Shown here: piece by piece, positions 8,184 to 16,537 of the stretch
Layout: the number at the start of each line of letters is the position of its first letter
How positions within the stretch are numbered: position 1 is the stretch's first letter
Assembly: GCA_050916095.1 (NCBI GenBank)
Contig: CP050901.1
Span: 434,001-498,000, forward strand
From: JANPCX01 sp050916095
GTDB lineage: Bacteria; Pseudomonadota; Gammaproteobacteria; Burkholderiales; Burkholderiaceae_C
Direction: 5' to 3'
Length of the DNA stretch: 64,000 bases
Notes under the pieces: model-generated
What the model was told of the DNA's origin: nothing
The model's input: only the letters and a program-made list of their open reading frames with translations
Databases searched by the model: none
Position numbers and translations under genes: made by a program

Positions 8184-9365
8184 ATGAAACTGATTCGCAC
8201 TTGGACGGCCATTGCCGTTGCTTCAGCACTGCTGGCCGCATGCGGCGGTGGTGGCTCCGATACGCCAGACACGGTGGCCCCTGCTGGCGCACCAACCACC
8301 AAAGGCAACTTTGTATCGGTGGTCTCGTTCGGCGACAGCTTGAGTGACGCTGGGGCTTACACACCGGCCACGTCAGCCACGGCTAACGGACAAGCGCCGT
8401 TCATTGGCGGTCGTTTCACCACCAATGCCACGGGCTCGACCGTGTGGGTCGAGAACGTTGCGACGTCGCTTGGTTTGGTACTCACGCCCCATGAGGTGGG
8501 TTTTGCCGGTGCGTCGGCCAAATGCCCTGCTGCCGCCAATCCGGCGCTCGCGAACTCTTGCACCGCCTACGGCATGGGCGGGTCACGGGTGACAGACCCC
8601 AATGGCATCGGCAAATCGGGTGGCGCGTTGACGGTTCCAGTGAAAACGCAGATTGCCAACCATTTGGCGCGTTTCGGAAACTTCAAGGGCACGGAGTTGG
8701 TGCTGGTCTTGGCGGGTGCCAATGATGTGCTCACGCAGTTCAGCGTATTCGCCGCCAAAGCCACGCAAAATGGAATCGATGTGGCCGCTGGGCGCTTGAC
8801 ACAAGCCCAAGCCGATGCCGCCAACCAGGCCAACGCTTTTGCCGCGCAAGGCGAAGTGAAAAAGGCGGCTCAAGAGCTGGCGGGTTATGTCCGCACCGAC
8901 ATCTTGGGCAAAGGCGCCAAGTACGTGGCGGTTGTCACCGTCCCTGATTTGGCGGCTACACCATTTGGTGCATCGGTGCCTGCCTCGGCACGGCCACAAC
9001 TGACCGCCATGGTGGATGTGCTGAACCTGTGGCTCAAAGATGGCTTGAACGGCCAACCGGTGGGAATCATCGACGCCAACGGCATCTTCAAGAACATCAC
9101 CGCCAATCCGGCAAACTTTGGCATCACCAACATCACCTCGCGGGCTTGTGATGTCGCCAAGATCCAGGCCATTACCGCCGGTGCGGTCACCGATGGCTCT
9201 TCCTTGTTCTGCAACAGCACCGCCGGCGCGCCGTTCAATGGATTGGCCACAGGCGCCAGTGCCACGACCTGGTTCTTCGCCGACGGTGTGCATCCAACTA
9301 CCGGCGGACACAAAGTGTTTACCGATGAAGCCGTGAAGGTGTTGCGCGCCTTGGGTTGGATCTGA
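8184..9365 (+). CDS. SGNH/GDSL-family lipoprotein hydrolase (putative esterase)
   Basis: 393-residue lipoprotein: short signal peptide, lipobox LAAC at about residue 20, then a Gly/Ser linker. Catalytic blocks are complete: FGDSLSD at about residue 52 (nucleophile Ser), GAND (oxyanion Asn) and DGVHPT near the C-terminus (Asp and His). This is the signature of secreted SGNH hydrolases acting on lipid or acyl esters; the true substrate is unknown. A good ribosome site (AAGGGG, 6 bases before the ATG) supports the start. It has its own promoter region with a 24-base palindrome at 8084-8107. It is a paralogue of the upstream gene, which has lost the serine. Confidence 0.88.
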   Translation: MKLIRTWTAIAVASALLAACGGGGSDTPDTVAPAGAPTTKGNFVSVVSFGDSLSDAGAYTPATSATANGQAPFIGGRFTTNATGSTVWVENVATSLGLVLTPHEVGFAGASAKCPAAANPALANSCTAYGMGGSRVTDPNGIGKSGGALTVPVKTQIANHLARFGNFKGTELVLVLAGANDVLTQFSVFAAKATQNGIDVAAGRLTQAQADAANQANAFAAQGEVKKAAQELAGYVRTDILGKGAKYVAVVTVPDLAATPFGASVPASARPQLTAMVDVLNLWLKDGLNGQPVGIIDANGIFKNITANPANFGITNITSRACDVAKIQAITAGAVTDGSSLFCNSTAGAPFNGLATGASATTWFFADGVHPTTGGHKVFTDEAVKVLRALGWI

Positions 9366-9397
9366 GTTTTTGCGGTTTTTTGATGGCCTATTGCTCC

Positions 9398-9504
9398 GGC
9401 CCGATGAAGTCTCAATTCCCGTTCGGGCTGAGCTTGTCGAAGCCCAGGTTGTACGCGCTACCCTTCGACAAGCTCAGGGCGAACGGTTCAAACTTCATCG
9501 GGCC
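9398..9504. repeat. Large REP-like inverted repeat
   Basis: Outer arms GGCCCGATGAAG (9398-9409) and its exact complement (9493-9504) enclose inner arms related to TTCGACAAGCTCAGGGCGAACGG. The whole 107-base element can fold into a long interrupted hairpin. It sits in the convergent gap between the esterase and SemiSWEET genes, a usual place for repetitive extragenic palindromes. The inner arm resembles a palindrome I know to be dispersed in many proteobacterial genomes; its copy number here cannot be seen. Confidence 0.7.
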
Positions 9505-9505
9505 T

Positions 9506-9528
9506 CCTAGGCGCTGGACGCGCCTGGG
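9506..9528. terminator. Possible terminator hairpin
   Basis: Nine-base stem (one G-T pair) with a five-base loop, arms around AGGCGC and GCGCCT, followed on the plus strand by a loosely T-rich stretch. It lies in the convergent gap after the esterase. The T-tract is weak, so function is uncertain. Confidence 0.35.
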
Positions 9529-9603
9529 CGTTCATTGTTTAGGCGACGTATCGTGGCGTTTGCCTGCAACACGGCGCGGGTAACACGCTTGCTGTTGCGA
9601 GGC

Positions 9604-9876
9604 TTACCCCGGCGGAGACTGGCGGATGAGCAATTTCATTAGCAAGATGCTGATCGCCAGCAGCAGCGTCACGAAGTTCGCCACAACAATCGGCCAGGCC
9701 TGCAGCACCCAACCGTAAGCCAACCAGAGTGCAACGCCAGCGGTGAACGCGCTGTACATGCCCAGAGAGATGCCGCTGACATCGCGGGTTCGAAACGTCA
9801 ACCATGCTTGGGGCACAAAGGCAGCCGTTGTCAGCGTAGCGGCCACGTAACCGAGCCATTCGGTCCAAGCGGTCAT
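9604..9876 (-). CDS. SemiSWEET-type sugar transporter (PQ-loop/MtN3 family)
   Basis: A 90-residue inner-membrane protein with three transmembrane helices and the single triple-helix-bundle layout of bacterial SemiSWEETs. The PQ motif appears in helix 1 (FVPQAW) and the SGISLGMY turn before helix 2 is typical. Members dimerise to form a sugar channel, usually for sucrose or glucose; the substrate here is unknown. The open frame continues to 9918, but the ATG at 9876 overlaps the dacB stop by four bases (ATGA) and gives the normal length. Co-expression with a peptidoglycan carboxypeptidase may be chance or may hint at cell-wall sugar handling. Confidence 0.88.
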   Translation of the reverse strand: MTAWTEWLGYVAATLTTAAFVPQAWLTFRTRDVSGISLGMYSAFTAGVALWLAYGWVLQAWPIVVANFVTLLLAISILLMKLLIRQSPPG

Positions 9877-11306
9877 CGGTTCTCTTGCCCTGCGTTGCCA
9901 TTGGGGTTCGCGGCCCACTGCACCAAGGCATCCAGTGCAGGTCGGGCGGCATTGGCGTTGGGGTGGTTGATGATGCCCACCAAAACGAAACGCTGCCCGT
10001 TGGGCGCGAGCACGTAACCGGCAATGCCCGCCACATCGCGCAGCGAACCGGTTTTCAGGTGGGTGCGGCCGGTGGCGGATTTGCTGCGGCGCATGGTGCC
10101 GTCCACCCCAGCTATTGGCAAAGAGCTAACAAGCTCTGGCATGGTGGGGCTGTTCCAGGTTCGGCGCAGCAGCTGGGCCAGCAGTTGCGCGGTGACGCGG
10201 TTGTTGCGTGACAGGCCGGAGCCGTTATCCACGACCAAGCCCCGTCCGGCGTCACCCACCTGTTCCAGCACCCATTGTTTGAGCACCTCTCGTGATGCGT
10301 CTAACCCTGCAGGTGTGCGCTGTTGCGCGGCCAGGGTGAAGAAAAGCTGTTGTGCCATCACATTGTTGCTGTACTTGTTGATGTCGCGTATCACTTCCGA
10401 CACAGCAGGTGATGCGAATTCAAACGTTGGTGGCGTGCTGGGCGCATTTCCATCACGCACCACACCCGTGAGTTTTCCACCCAGGTTTTGCCACAGACCG
10501 AGCACAGCTCTCTCGTTGTAGGTTTTGGCATCGGTGTAGGCGACGGGCCAAAACTTTTCGCCGCAGCTACTCGGATAGCTTCCACCCCAACGCCATTGGG
10601 TAGCGCTGGAGAAGTCCGCTTTGAGGCCACCGCGCCAGTCACCACAAGCGGCCGTGCTCAAAGGCACGCTGGCGGGTAAGCTGTGCCCAGCCAATGGCAA
10701 GTCCGGGCTGACCCAGGCCACGCCGCGTGCGGTATCGGGCGTGAAGGTCATCACCATGGCCTTGTAGTTGATCAACAGCGCATCAGCCGATGCGTTGTAG
10801 GGGCGCAGCGGTTCGCCGTCGAAGTCGGCTGGATTTTGCTCAGGCACCACAAAGGCGCTGCGGTCCAGCACGATGTCGCCGCGTATCTCGCGCACGCCCA
10901 ACTGCTGCACGCGGCGCAGCAAGAGCCACAGCCGCTCCACCACCAGTTTCGGATCGCCGCTGCCTTTGATGACCAGGTTGCCTTCCAGCACGCCGTTGGG
11001 CTGCACGGTGCCGGTTAACCACACCGGTGTGTTCCACGTCCATGCAGGACCGAGCAGATCAAGTGCCGCTGTGGTGGTCAGCAGCTTCATCAGTGAAGCG
11101 GGGTTCACCGGTGTTTGGTTCTGCCAAGACAAACGGGGCTGCGCTGCGCCAAGGTCGTGCACCACCGCCACCATGGCTTCTTTGGGCACCTGGGCGCGCT
11201 GCAGAGCGGCTTCAACGGTCGCGGGGAGGGTGAGTTGCTGCCCCGCAGGCTGTGCTTTGCATGGGCTGCACGCCAGCGCCGCCAAGGTGATGGCGACCAG
11301 ACGCAT
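9873..11306 (-). CDS. dacB: D-alanyl-D-alanine carboxypeptidase/endopeptidase (PBP4 family, S13)
   Basis: Periplasmic low-molecular-mass penicillin-binding protein that trims or cleaves peptidoglycan cross-links. From the ATG at 11306 it is 477 residues with a signal peptide (cleavage after CKAQ, about residue 19). The three penicillin-binding motifs are in order: SLMK at residues 71-74, SNN (in YSNNVMAQ) and KTG (in LKTGSLRDVAG), with the large insertion domain between motifs 1 and 2 that marks PBP4. In-frame ATGs at 11348 and 11360 would lengthen the N-terminus without adding a better ribosome site. The stop overlaps the SemiSWEET start. Confidence 0.94.
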   Translation of the reverse strand: MRLVAITLAALACSPCKAQPAGQQLTLPATVEAALQRAQVPKEAMVAVVHDLGAAQPRLSWQNQTPVNPASLMKLLTTTAALDLLGPAWTWNTPVWLTGTVQPNGVLEGNLVIKGSGDPKLVVERLWLLLRRVQQLGVREIRGDIVLDRSAFVVPEQNPADFDGEPLRPYNASADALLINYKAMVMTFTPDTARGVAWVSPDLPLAGHSLPASVPLSTAACGDWRGGLKADFSSATQWRWGGSYPSSCGEKFWPVAYTDAKTYNERAVLGLWQNLGGKLTGVVRDGNAPSTPPTFEFASPAVSEVIRDINKYSNNVMAQQLFFTLAAQQRTPAGLDASREVLKQWVLEQVGDAGRGLVVDNGSGLSRNNRVTAQLLAQLLRRTWNSPTMPELVSSLPIAGVDGTMRRSKSATGRTHLKTGSLRDVAGIAGYVLAPNGQRFVLVGIINHPNANAARPALDALVQWAANPNGNAGQENR

Positions 11307-11458
11307 ATGACTGGCCGAGTCGAGGTCGCGGAGCGAGTAAAAATTCATAGGCAAGATCATCGCATGTGGGCAAGGGCCGCCACTGCAGCGGCAGATGCTT
11401 GTTCGTTTGTGCGGGCGATAAACTCGCCCCTTCCTTCCCTATCTCCCATCCTTGCGAC

Positions 11459-12226
11459 ATGAGCTGTCTATTGGCCTTTGATACCTCAACCCAAACCATG
11501 AGCGTGGCGCTTTGGGTGCATGGGGAGGTGTTGGCATTCGACGGGGAAGGAGGTGCGGCGGCCTCGATTCATTTGATTGCGCAGGCCCAACGTTTGTTGG
11601 CCGAGGCAGGTATCAATTTGAGCGCCTTGGACGCGATCGCATTTGGCCGCGGTCCTGGCGCTTTCACCGGTTTGCGGACGTCTTGTGCGGTCGCTCAAGG
11701 ACTGGCTTTGGGTGCGGACAAGCCCGTGTTGGCCTTGGATTCCTTGTTGGTGGTTGCCCAAGATGCATGTTTGTCGCAGGGGGCTTTGGCACAACACGAT
11801 GAACACCCGATATGGGTGGTGAATGATGCACGGATGGGTGAGCTGTACGCCGCACAATACCGCTGGGAACGGTCGATCGCACAGTGGCATCAAATCACCG
11901 CGCCTTTGCTCACCCGCCCCGATGAGCTGTGTGTGAGCTGGAATATTGAACCTCCCTGTGCCATTGCAGGAAATGCCTTGTCGGCGCTGGCAACGGAGTT
12001 CACGCAGGCGTTCGTGCAGTCGCCGCAATTGCAGACGGCCCAGCAGTTCGCTCAAGCCCAAGTGCGCGCTCAATCGCTGGCACACTTGGCCGAGCAGGCG
12101 TGGACGCGGGGTGAGGCGGTGGATGTGGCATTGGCGCTGCCTTTGTATGTGAGGGACAAAGTGGCTCAAACCACCGCTGAACGACAAGCAACACAGTCGA
12201 CCACCAGGGCAGAGCGTCTTACATGA
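11459..12226 (+). CDS. tsaB: tRNA threonylcarbamoyladenosine complex subunit TsaB
   Basis: Inactive ASKHA-fold partner that scaffolds TsaD and TsaE for t6A synthesis on tRNA. 255 residues from the ATG at 11459, with LLAFDTST at the N-terminus and the family signature GRGPGAFTGLRTSCAVAQGLA at about residues 63-83. The upstream in-frame extension to 11366 does not resemble TsaB. First gene of a tightly coupled set tsaB-rimI-udg (two ATGA overlaps). The tsaB-rimI pairing is widespread in bacteria. Confidence 0.95.
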   Translation: MSCLLAFDTSTQTMSVALWVHGEVLAFDGEGGAAASIHLIAQAQRLLAEAGINLSALDAIAFGRGPGAFTGLRTSCAVAQGLALGADKPVLALDSLLVVAQDACLSQGALAQHDEHPIWVVNDARMGELYAAQYRWERSIAQWHQITAPLLTRPDELCVSWNIEPPCAIAGNALSALATEFTQAFVQSPQLQTAQQFAQAQVRAQSLAHLAEQAWTRGEAVDVALALPLYVRDKVAQTTAERQATQSTTRAERLT

Positions 12227-12726
12227 ATGCCCTGCTGCGGCCCGCGGGGATCGACGGTCATCGCCTTGTTCCGATGACGACAGCATCGTTGGACGCTGTG
12301 GTGCAGATTGAGCAGCGCGCCTATGCCTTTCCATGGACGCGTGGCAACTTCATTGACTCGCTGGCGGCCGGATACGCCGCGCAGCTCTTGGTCAACCCAC
12401 AGCAGCAGATCCTGGGCTATTTCGTGGCCATGGAGGGCGTGGAGGAAATGCACCTGCTCAACATCACCATAGACCCCCCCTTTCAAGGGCGCGGTCACGC
12501 GTCGACGCTGCACCATGCCTTGTGTGCGCACTCGCTGAATCTGGGTGCTCACAAACTGTGGCTGGAAGTGAGGAAGAGCAACCAGCACGCTCAGCAGATT
12601 TATCGGCATTTCGGATTTGAACCCGTCGGTGTGCGTAAAGGGTATTACCCCGCACCCTTGGGTCAAAGAGAAGACGCACTGGTGATGGGACTGCAGTTGA
12701 TTCGCGTAGAACGAGGTCAGCCATGA
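12223..12726 (+). CDS. rimI: Ribosomal-protein-alanine N-acetyltransferase
   Basis: GNAT-fold acetyltransferase expected to acetylate the N-terminus of ribosomal protein bS18 using acetyl-CoA. 167 residues with the pattern EQRAYAFPWTRGNFIDSL near the N-terminus, LLNITIDPPFQGRGHASTLH for the acetyl-CoA pyrophosphate loop (Q/R-x-x-G-x-G/A) and LEVRKSNQHAQQIYRHFGFE in motif B. The start overlaps the tsaB stop and the stop overlaps udg, so expression is coupled. Confidence 0.94.
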   Translation: MNALLRPAGIDGHRLVPMTTASLDAVVQIEQRAYAFPWTRGNFIDSLAAGYAAQLLVNPQQQILGYFVAMEGVEEMHLLNITIDPPFQGRGHASTLHHALCAHSLNLGAHKLWLEVRKSNQHAQQIYRHFGFEPVGVRKGYYPAPLGQREDALVMGLQLIRVERGQP

Positions 12727-13511
12727 GTTGGACGCCGCGGCAACGCGCCATGCTCGCTGAGATGGGCACGCCCCTTTGGTTTGCACCAGAGGTCGCGGCC
12801 TCGGCAGTGCCACCTGTCGCTGCGCTCAAGCCACCGGAAAAAAAACTGGAAGAGTCGGCTTCGGCTTCGGCAGCGGTGGCATCGGCGGACGCGGGAAGCG
12901 CTGTGACCTCACGCACAACTGGCGTCGCAACCATGGGCTGGTCCGCCTTGCGCGCGGCAGTTGCCGACTGCCGCGCATGTCCATTGGGTGAAAGCCGCAC
13001 GCAAACCGTTTTTGGCGTGGGCCATCTCGAGGCGCATTGGATGATCGTCGGCGAAGCGCCGGGCGAAGAAGAAGACCGACAAGGGGAACCCTTTGTCGGC
13101 AGGTCTGGCCAGTTGTTGGACAACATGTTGCGTACGCTGGGTTTGTCTCGCGCGGTTGTTGACGGCGTGGCTGATCCTGCCAAGCAAGTGTTCATCGCCA
13201 ACACCTTGAAGTGCCGCCCGCCCGGCAACCGCAACCCAGCGCCACAAGAGCTGTGTGAATGCGAGCCCTATTTGGTGCGCCAGATTGAACTGGTCCGCCC
13301 CAAAATCATCCTGGCCATGGGCCGCTTTGCCGTACAAAGCCTCTTGCGCAGCAACGAGCCCATCGGAAAACTGCGCGGACGTGTCCATCGTTTCCAGGGC
13401 GTACCCCTGATCGTCACCTACCACCCTGCCTACCTGTTGCGAAATTTAGAAGACAAGGCCAAGGCTTGGGATGATTTGTGCCTGGCTCGTATCACCCACG
13501 AGGGGGTATGA
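12723..13511 (+). CDS. Family 4-type uracil-DNA glycosylase (4Fe-4S)
   Basis: Removes uracil from DNA. 262 residues: an Ala/Ser/Glu-rich, probably unstructured N-terminus (about residues 20-65), then the catalytic domain. Motif A is GEAPGEEED and motif B is HPAYLL. Four cysteines in the family arrangement (CRAC at about 81-84, then KCRP and ELCECE) would ligate the iron-sulfur cluster. The long N-terminal tail is common in betaproteobacterial members. Last gene of the tsaB-rimI-udg set. Confidence 0.93.
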   Translation: MSWTPRQRAMLAEMGTPLWFAPEVAASAVPPVAALKPPEKKLEESASASAAVASADAGSAVTSRTTGVATMGWSALRAAVADCRACPLGESRTQTVFGVGHLEAHWMIVGEAPGEEEDRQGEPFVGRSGQLLDNMLRTLGLSRAVVDGVADPAKQVFIANTLKCRPPGNRNPAPQELCECEPYLVRQIELVRPKIILAMGRFAVQSLLRSNEPIGKLRGRVHRFQGVPLIVTYHPAYLLRNLEDKAKAWDDLCLARITHEGV

Positions 13512-13541
13512 AGCGCAGGCTCCTGTGTGTAATCTCACGAC

Positions 13542-16031
13542 ATGCCTGCCATGACTCTCCTTCAAAAGCCCAGTCCTGCTGCTCTGTCGCTCACAGAATC
13601 TTCTCTGTGGGACGCCTTGCCCAGCATGGCCGTCATGCTGTCGGACGATGGCCAAGTGTTGCGCAGCAACCGTGCATTTGATCGCTATTTGTCGCAGCGT
13701 GTGCCTAACGTGGCCACTCGCATTGAGCACAAGTGCCAGTGGCTCAACGAGGAGTCCTGCCAATCTTTGTTGCTGGCACTCGCGCAATGCCAAGATTTTC
13801 GTTTGCTTGTTTACCCCCGCAGAGAGTGTGAACCAGACGACGTTCCCCCGTGTTTTGAGTGCGAGGCTCGGTGGTTGCCACAGGAGGCCATTTACAGCTG
13901 CGTGCTACACGATGTCGCGCAAGCGCACCACACCGCCCAGTTGTTAGAGGCACAAGCCCAGCAGTTCCGTTTGTTGGCCAACAACGTCCCCGTATTGATC
14001 GCCTACTACGACGCCATCAATTTCACTTGCCAGTTTGCTAACAGCCAATACGCCTGTACTTTTGGGTGGGACGAAAACAGCATCATCGGCCGTACTTTCG
14101 CTGAAATCATTGGCGAAGAAGCGGCCGCGCAAATTCAGCCTCAAGTCAACCGTGTGCTGCAGGAACGCAAGGGCGTTTCATACGAACGTCAACTGCCTAC
14201 CGCGAGCGGTGGCACCAAACACATCGAAGTCAATTTGCTGCCGCACTTGGACAACCGAGGGGTTCCCGTTGGCGGTTATGTCCTGATCTCAGACATCACC
14301 CGGCACCGTGTGGCCGAACAAGCGCTGCGTGAATCGGAAGAACGTTTAGCCAAGTTCATGCAGGCCAGCGCCGAAGGCATCGTTTTCCATCAGAACGGGG
14401 TGGTGACCGACGCCAACCCCCCTATTTGTGAGCTCTTGGGTTATGAGCTGCATGAATTGTTGGGCCGCAGAACTCTGGAGTTCATTGCGCCGGACCACTT
14501 GGCCAAAGTCGCCACAGTGATGGCCGCCGGGCAGGAGACCACCTACGAGAGCGTACTCATCGACAAACAAGGGCGTCGCCTGCCGGTGGAGTTCATTGTG
14601 CGCACGATCATGCGTCATGGCGAGAAGCTGCGCATGACCATCGTGCGCGACTTGCGCGACCGCGAGGCGGCCCGTGCACGCATTCACTACCAAGCCCACC
14701 ACGACGCGCTCACGGGTTTGCCCAACCGCACCGCATTCATGGAGCGACTGGATCACCTCATCGCCGCTTCGCGGAGCAATAGCCGCAAAGGTGATGCCGT
14801 GCAGTCGATGGCCTTGTTGTTCATCGACCTTGATCACTTCAAGCGTGTCAACGATTCGCTGGGGCATCTGGCCGGTGATGTCTTGCTGCGAACGGTGGCA
14901 AAACGTATCACGGGCTGTTTGCGGCAAAGCGATTTGGTGGCACGTTTCGGGGGTGATGAATTCATGGTCCTTCTGCCTCAAATGAGCAGCCGTGCCGAAG
15001 TGGAAGAAGTGGCCAGCAAACTGCTCAGCGAAGTGGAAGCTCCGGTGTCCGTGGAAAGTTGGCCGCTGTCTGTGACGCCTTCGGTCGGCATTGCCTTGTT
15101 CCCGGACGATGGAACCACGGCTGACGCCTTGATCAAAAACGCTGACACCGCGATGTACCAGGCCAAAGCGCGAGGACGTGCCAGCTATTGTTTTTTCACC
15201 CCTGAAATGGCGAGCAACGCATATGCCGACTTGGTGATGGAAGGCGAGCTGGCTCAGGCACTCGCGCGTGGCGAATTTGAGCTTTACTTTCAACCTCAAG
15301 TCAGGGCCGACAACCGGGCGCTTGTCGGCGTAGAAGCGCTGATTCGTTGGCACCATCCGACCCGTGGTCTGCTGATGCCCGACGACTTTATCCCCGTGGC
15401 TGAACAGCAGCGTTTGATGTTGCCAATAGGGCAATGGGTATTGCGCGAAGCGGCGCGGGCAGCCACTGGCTGGCAGCAGCAAGGCTTGCAAATGGGACCA
15501 GTGGCGGTCAATCTATCCAACATGCAGTTTCAGTCTGGTGGTTTTGTGGATGCGGTTGCAGCCATCCTGGCAGAGGAAGGTGCCCAAGGGGCTTGGATCG
15601 AGTTTGAACTCACTGAGCGCATGTTGATGGATGACTTGTCCGGGGTTCAGCGTCGTTTGAGGCAGCTCAGCACTCTTGGGATTTTGATTTCAGTAGATGA
15701 CTTTGGGACAGGTTATTCATCTCTCGGTCACTTGAAAGAGTTGCCCATCGACAAGATGAAAATTGACCGCTCCTTTGTGCGGGATTTGCCTGGGGACACT
15801 GACTCCGCAGCTATTGCCTGCGCCATTGTGCAGATGGCACGCAGCCTTGGCATCACAGTAATGGCCGAGGGCGTGGAGACCGAGGCACAGCGTGCGTTTT
15901 TGGCTGCACAAGGCTGCCACGAGCTTCAAGGCGACCTCATCAGCAAGCCCTTGCGCGCAGCTGACTTGATCAACTGGGTTCAGGCCCGCAGTGCTGCCTG
16001 GCACCAAAATGTCGCCACCGCACCGGCCTGA
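13542..16031 (+). CDS. PAS-GGDEF-EAL cyclic-di-GMP signalling protein
   Basis: 829-residue cytosolic protein with no membrane segment. Order: an N-terminal PAS-like region (about 20-130), PAS (about 145-260), PAS (about 268-385), GGDEF diguanylate cyclase (about 395-560) and EAL phosphodiesterase (about 575-815). The GGDEF motif at about residue 470 is intact, and the EAL motif reads EAL in GVEALIRW near residue 597 with DDFGTGYSSL and the late MAEGVE glutamate present. Both enzyme activities are therefore possible. The PAS domains probably set the balance; no ligand is evident. It stands alone, 30 bases after udg. Confidence 0.95.
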   Translation: MPAMTLLQKPSPAALSLTESSLWDALPSMAVMLSDDGQVLRSNRAFDRYLSQRVPNVATRIEHKCQWLNEESCQSLLLALAQCQDFRLLVYPRRECEPDDVPPCFECEARWLPQEAIYSCVLHDVAQAHHTAQLLEAQAQQFRLLANNVPVLIAYYDAINFTCQFANSQYACTFGWDENSIIGRTFAEIIGEEAAAQIQPQVNRVLQERKGVSYERQLPTASGGTKHIEVNLLPHLDNRGVPVGGYVLISDITRHRVAEQALRESEERLAKFMQASAEGIVFHQNGVVTDANPPICELLGYELHELLGRRTLEFIAPDHLAKVATVMAAGQETTYESVLIDKQGRRLPVEFIVRTIMRHGEKLRMTIVRDLRDREAARARIHYQAHHDALTGLPNRTAFMERLDHLIAASRSNSRKGDAVQSMALLFIDLDHFKRVNDSLGHLAGDVLLRTVAKRITGCLRQSDLVARFGGDEFMVLLPQMSSRAEVEEVASKLLSEVEAPVSVESWPLSVTPSVGIALFPDDGTTADALIKNADTAMYQAKARGRASYCFFTPEMASNAYADLVMEGELAQALARGEFELYFQPQVRADNRALVGVEALIRWHHPTRGLLMPDDFIPVAEQQRLMLPIGQWVLREAARAATGWQQQGLQMGPVAVNLSNMQFQSGGFVDAVAAILAEEGAQGAWIEFELTERMLMDDLSGVQRRLRQLSTLGILISVDDFGTGYSSLGHLKELPIDKMKIDRSFVRDLPGDTDSAAIACAIVQMARSLGITVMAEGVETEAQRAFLAAQGCHELQGDLISKPLRAADLINWVQARSAAWHQNVATAPA

Positions 16032-16057
16032 AGAGCAGATCGCGTGCAGGCGTTGTA

Positions 16058-16357
16058 TCAGCGCTGTGCCGCCGACGCCGCGGATTGCGGCAAAGCCAGC
16101 ACTGAACGTTGATCCGCTTCCTTCGCCTTGGTAGAGGATGCGACCGCTTGTTTCGTATGGGTTGCTTGCAGGGCCTGTTGGAGCGCAGGCCCGAACAGGT
16201 CAGCGCTGGACGGCAGCTCACCTGCTGCACGGGCGCGAAGAAACTCGGCCTTGACTTCCGCACGGCTCAGTGGCGTCGTCTGAGCATGTGCTTCGCTAGG
16301 GAGGAGGCATGCCGCCAGTGCGAGCAGCAGTACGGAGGGCAGCAGAGAGTTCTTCAT
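16058..16357 (-). CDS. DUF4148-type small periplasmic protein
   Basis: 99 residues with a clean signal peptide (MKNSLLPSVLLLALAACLL, cleavage after AHA) and a short mature region carrying the LSRAEVKAEFLRARAAGELP pattern of DUF4148 proteins, common in Burkholderiales. Function unknown. The ATG at 16357 is preferred over 16378 because AAGGAAAG lies just upstream. It is convergent with the GGDEF-EAL gene and divergent from a LysR regulator, which could control it. Confidence 0.82.
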   Translation of the reverse strand: MKNSLLPSVLLLALAACLLPSEAHAQTTPLSRAEVKAEFLRARAAGELPSSADLFGPALQQALQATHTKQAVASSTKAKEADQRSVLALPQSAASAAQR

Positions 16358-16480
16358 GGTCTTTCCTTTTCTGCTCAAACCCTAAGCGGCTGGCAACAGA
16401 GCCAAACCATCGGCGGTTGAAGCATGGCGCCCACTTTATTGATGTCAATAGAAAAGATAAACGATCAAAAAAAGAATCAT

Positions 16481-16519
16481 GAATTTCTATTTCTGCAACA
16501 ATAAGAGCTATAGAAATTC
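16481..16519. promoter_or_regulatory. Inverted repeat between DUF4148 and LysR genes
   Basis: Perfect 10-base arms GAATTTCTAT (16481-16490) and ATAGAAATTC (16510-16519) separated by 19 bases, ending 18 bases before the LysR start. The region is AT-rich and lies in the divergent intergenic space. LysR regulators usually bind such dyads upstream of their own gene, so this is a candidate autoregulatory or shared site; that link is inferred. Confidence 0.5.
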
Positions 16520-16537
16520 CTTTCTTGGAGGCTGCCC

